Both the position numbers and the translations under genes were made by a program. The notes beneath the pieces are model-generated. The model was not told where the DNA came from. It ran no database searches and was given only the letters and a program-made list of their open reading frames with translations. From the NCBI GenBank assembly GCA_964035545.1, contig OZ037767.1:2050680-2114679 (forward strand): a stretch of DNA of 64,000 nt, in the 5' to 3' direction. This DNA is from Bugula neritina (lineage: Eukaryota > Bryozoa > Gymnolaemata > Cheilostomatida > Bugulidae). Positions within the stretch are counted from its first letter, which is position 1. Each line of letters opens with the position of its first letter. Of the stretch, positions 61,363 to 64,000 are shown one piece after another.

Positions 61363-62801
61363 GTAGTAGAAATGTTGTATTTTTGCGATTTTGAATGTTT
61401 AATGTTTTGCTTTAAATATATAGAATAAAAGTAGGGCATTTATGATATTAATATCTTTATTTTATATGCCCATTATGATTATTTTTATTTGAACAATCAG
61501 TGATATAAAAGAGGCCATTTACGTGCCGAGGTCTGGAGACAATCTGAATTTGAATTCCGATTCGCAGTCGCAAATCAGAATTCGTATACGATTTAGTTAT
61601 TGGTATTTGTTTTTAATTATGATGTTTTATTATTAGCCAATTAGCTAGGCTGTGGAACTGTTTAGTATAGTAACGCTAGTCACTAGCAGTAAATGTAATA
61701 GTAATACTAATACTCAGTATAACTATAAGTATTATAGTTATACTAATGGTAATAATAATACTTATAGTAATACTAGTACTACTACTACTACTAGTAGTAG
61801 TTCACTAGTTAATCATAATGCTATTAATATTGTATTTGTAATAATGATATTATTATTAAATTTAGTTATTACATTTTATTATTATTTATTCCATAAATGA
61901 ATAAATACTTATAGTTATACTTAAACTTGATTACTGTTATTGTCTACAGACTGTACTCATACTGATGCTCTATAGTTTATACTGTATTACTGTAGTGTAT
62001 TAAATTATATCAATAAACATTTACATGTTAATAATATTTCTACTATCTACTGTACTAGTGCTACTGCTTTTGAAGATAAAAAGTAATTAATCATGCATTC
62101 AATCAGTCTAAGTTTTTACTTTGTCCCGTATGCTTCGCCGGCATGATGAAAGTGATGGTCATACCGATGCTCAGTGATGATAAATAAGTGATAATTGATA
62201 AAAATAATAAATAAATAAGTGATACTGGTAGTAATAATCACAGTGATCACCATCACATGATGCTAATGGTGAATGTTGGGGTGAAAACATTAATGAAGAT
62301 TGTCATTGAGTGAAGATCATTGGTGGTTTAATCCAAATTCTTATTCATGCGACAAAACCTTTACAACTTTTGTGACGACACTGGCAATTCAATCACATTA
62401 CGATAATACTAATATCCCCTATCGAAATTGTTCAAATTTGAAACCAATTGCAGTGTTTTTACCTCAAGCTAATAATATTTAGATTTTTCGCACTTTTTTA
62501 TATTTATAGCAGTTTTTTATAGATTCGATATGTTTGGCCGGGAATCACGCATAAAGTTTCTTTGCTAACAATAGAATTAAAGTCGACAAAAAATGGTTTG
62601 TATCATTCAATTTAGTTATTTCTATATTTGAATTTTGCAAATAAAATTGAATTGACTTATAGTATGTCATTGCACATTAAATATTTTAAGTTTGTTGTCA
62701 CTGTTCAAGATTATGCTGACCTAGAATGGCAGTAAATGTTTTACTGATGGATCCAGTGAGGTAATACTGATTTTGTCAATTACTTTTTAATTATGTTTTA
62801 G
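61363..62801 (+). other. Probable first intron of the unidentified gene
   Basis: A+T-rich and microsatellite-rich (hairpin at 61716). The acceptor TATGTTTTAG at its end is good. The 5' end is inferred from the donor-like site at 61362. Confidence 0.4.
61716..61744. repeat. Perfect 13-bp inverted repeat (hairpin)
   Basis: AGTATAACTATAA and its exact reverse complement are separated by 3 nt, inside an A/T/C trinucleotide-rich patch (61680-61810). Confidence 0.9.
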
Positions 62802-62952
62802 GACAGCCCAGGTGCTGGGCAAGCAAGTCTAATGTCTAGAGTTCTCCGAAGGCGTACAGAGACAAAGGAAGGTTTAAGCCCTCAACGTGATAACTTTTCT
62901 GACACAGGCAGCGTCAGCAGTCAACGTTCAATCTCTCCAAAATGTTCAGCTG
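62802..62952 (+). CDS. Unidentified gene, first visible coding exon
   Basis: Acceptor TAATTATGTTTTAG|GAC and donor TTCAGCTG|GTATAT, phase 0 in and phase 1 out. It is Ser/Arg-rich, including MSRVLRRRTE and SDTGSVSSQRSISP. Confidence 0.65.
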
Positions 62953-64000
62953 GTATATACGTGCTGCCAAATAATCTAGATGAAGCATTTTCATTCATTT
63001 TTCTTAAGTTATAGAATAAAATTACTTTTTAGGTGGCGCTCTGTGTATGAATCTTATATCTGAATATCAAACTATCAGATATCCCGTTGGCGTAACATTC
63101 TGCAGTAATACCACAACGGTTATTGCGCTTGATGCTAAGATGTGTAAGCCTACCTCAGATGCAATCACCAAAAGAAAGCTAAATCGAGGTATTACTAACT
63201 GAACATGTTGATATTGTCATGCATATGTTGTAAATCAAGCTTTAATGCAACTGCTAATTTTTAATGTTTTGTTTTTATATTCATTGTTGTTTTTACTCTT
63301 TTTATTTTGCTTGATTACATAGTTTTATTTAAAGAAAAACTTTGTAGATCCAACTGATGTAGCCAAATCAGCTCCAAATTTGAAAAAGCTACCCAAAGCA
63401 GCCAAGAATAAATTGTTTTTAAAGCCGTGGTCTAACCCAAGATCTCAAAAGCATTCTATATCTTCTGAAGAGGCATGTGGGCACGAGTTTAAGTCTAGTA
63501 AAGATTCTTTTGATATGCTAGAAATGTCAGACATTTTACAAAAAAAACGATGTTTGGGTATGAATAATTTAGTTTATGAAAAAGATGATACTCCGATTAC
63601 CAAGAAAAAGAAACTGGTGTTGGACTCTGCTCCTATTTCTCTAGATGTTTCAGAATTTAAGAGATCTCCAATGTTAGCAATCGATTTTAGAATATCCCTA
63701 TTGAGTGATAATACATCTAATCAGACGGAAGTGAATTATACCAACTCTTCAGCCAACTCAACACAACATTCTGAACAACAAACTTCTATCCCAATTAGCA
63801 GTTCCAAGCCATTTTCTGACTCACATACATCTTCAACGGGACCCTCTCAAATGCAGTCTAATTTGACAATTAAAGAACTTACATTGTCTGGTGTGGCACC
63901 ATCTCATAACCACAAAACTTCAGTTTCACAAGAAGGCTCGTTTTTAATAAAGGATTCTGCAATTTCTGACATTTGCCTCGATAGTTGTCTTCAAAATGAT
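62802..64000 (+). CDS. Unidentified gene, 5' part (3 exons, runs off the window)
   Basis: Exons 62802-62952, 63033-63188 and 63348 to beyond 64000 join in one open frame (about 320 residues here) with good splice borders and small introns. The first in-frame ATG is at 62832, but its context is poor and the frame is open back to the acceptor (SPGAGQASLM), so it may be internal. Visible features: RRRTETKEGLSPQR, SVSSQRSISPKC, a lysine cluster PITKKKKLVLD that could be a nuclear localisation signal, and a long Ser/Thr/Asn-rich tail. I do not recognise a domain or family. It could instead be a 3' part of the RhoGEF transcript, but the phase (0) does not fit the end of that gene. Confidence 0.7.
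63033..63188 (+). CDS. Unidentified gene, second visible coding exon
   Basis: Acceptor TTACTTTTTAG|GTG and donor ATCGAG|GTATTA, phase 1 both ends, about 52 codons. It encodes ALCMNLISEYQTIRYPVGVT then VIALDAKMCKP, more folded-looking than its neighbours. No family is recognised. Confidence 0.65.
63348..64000 (+). CDS. Unidentified gene, third visible coding exon (incomplete)
   Basis: Acceptor ACTTTGTAG|ATC, phase 1 in. The frame is open for 217 codons to the window edge, too long for chance in this A+T-rich DNA. It starts DPTDVAKSAPNLKKLPKAAK, has the KKKK cluster, and is then Ser/Thr-rich and low-complexity. Confidence 0.8.

Overview
This is a stretch of an animal nuclear genome. It is strongly A+T-rich by eye, has many small exons bounded by GT-AG introns, and carries tRNA-derived SINE-like repeats, a DNA-transposon remnant and abundant mini- and microsatellites. 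The proteins it encodes are animal-specific. The Prospero domain reads closer to the protostome form ([25 protein letters not shown]) than to the vertebrate Prox1 form, so I infer a protostome invertebrate, possibly a lophotrochozoan. The species cannot be told from the window. There are no operons, phage genes or CRISPR arrays.

Three genes lie on the + strand. (1) A prospero/Prox homeobox gene: ten coding exons from 7183 to 22084 keep phase throughout (1980 nt, 659 aa). A candidate upstream promoter and non-coding first exon lie at 4.84-5.19 kb, and a poly(A) signal at 22871. (2) A Dbl-family RhoGEF with a DH-PH module and a Ser-rich tail, most like the PLEKHG1/2/3 group: twelve coding exons from 30930 to 46290 (1917 nt, 638 aa). 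A TATA-type promoter sits just upstream, and a possible alternative last exon lies at 48531-48673. (3) The 5' part of an unidentified gene whose coding exons start at 62802 and run off the window end. A CCAAT/NRF1-like/YY1-like promoter cluster at 61.17-61.35 kb probably belongs to it.

The most unusual structure is in the RhoGEF gene. Two of its exon/intron junctions have been amplified into minisatellites. A 32-bp unit carrying the 3' splice site plus the first codons of exon 2 is repeated 14 times at 33478-33925, and all three frames stay open. A 30-bp unit carrying the end of exon 9 plus its 5' splice site is repeated 9 times at 44611-44880, followed by inverted copies. The array upstream of exon 2 could give many alternative acceptors inside the first helix of the DH domain; the other gives a ladder of decoy donors that lead to in-frame stops.

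The prospero gene carries a textbook U12-type (minor spliceosome) intron immediately before the homeodomain, at the place where Drosophila prospero has its twintron.

The remaining DNA (1-4.8 kb, 22.9-30.6 kb, 46.6-61.1 kb and the large introns) shows no convincing genes. It holds SINE fragments, a hAT-like element, a 122-bp uninterrupted CTG run, perfect hairpins and simple repeats.
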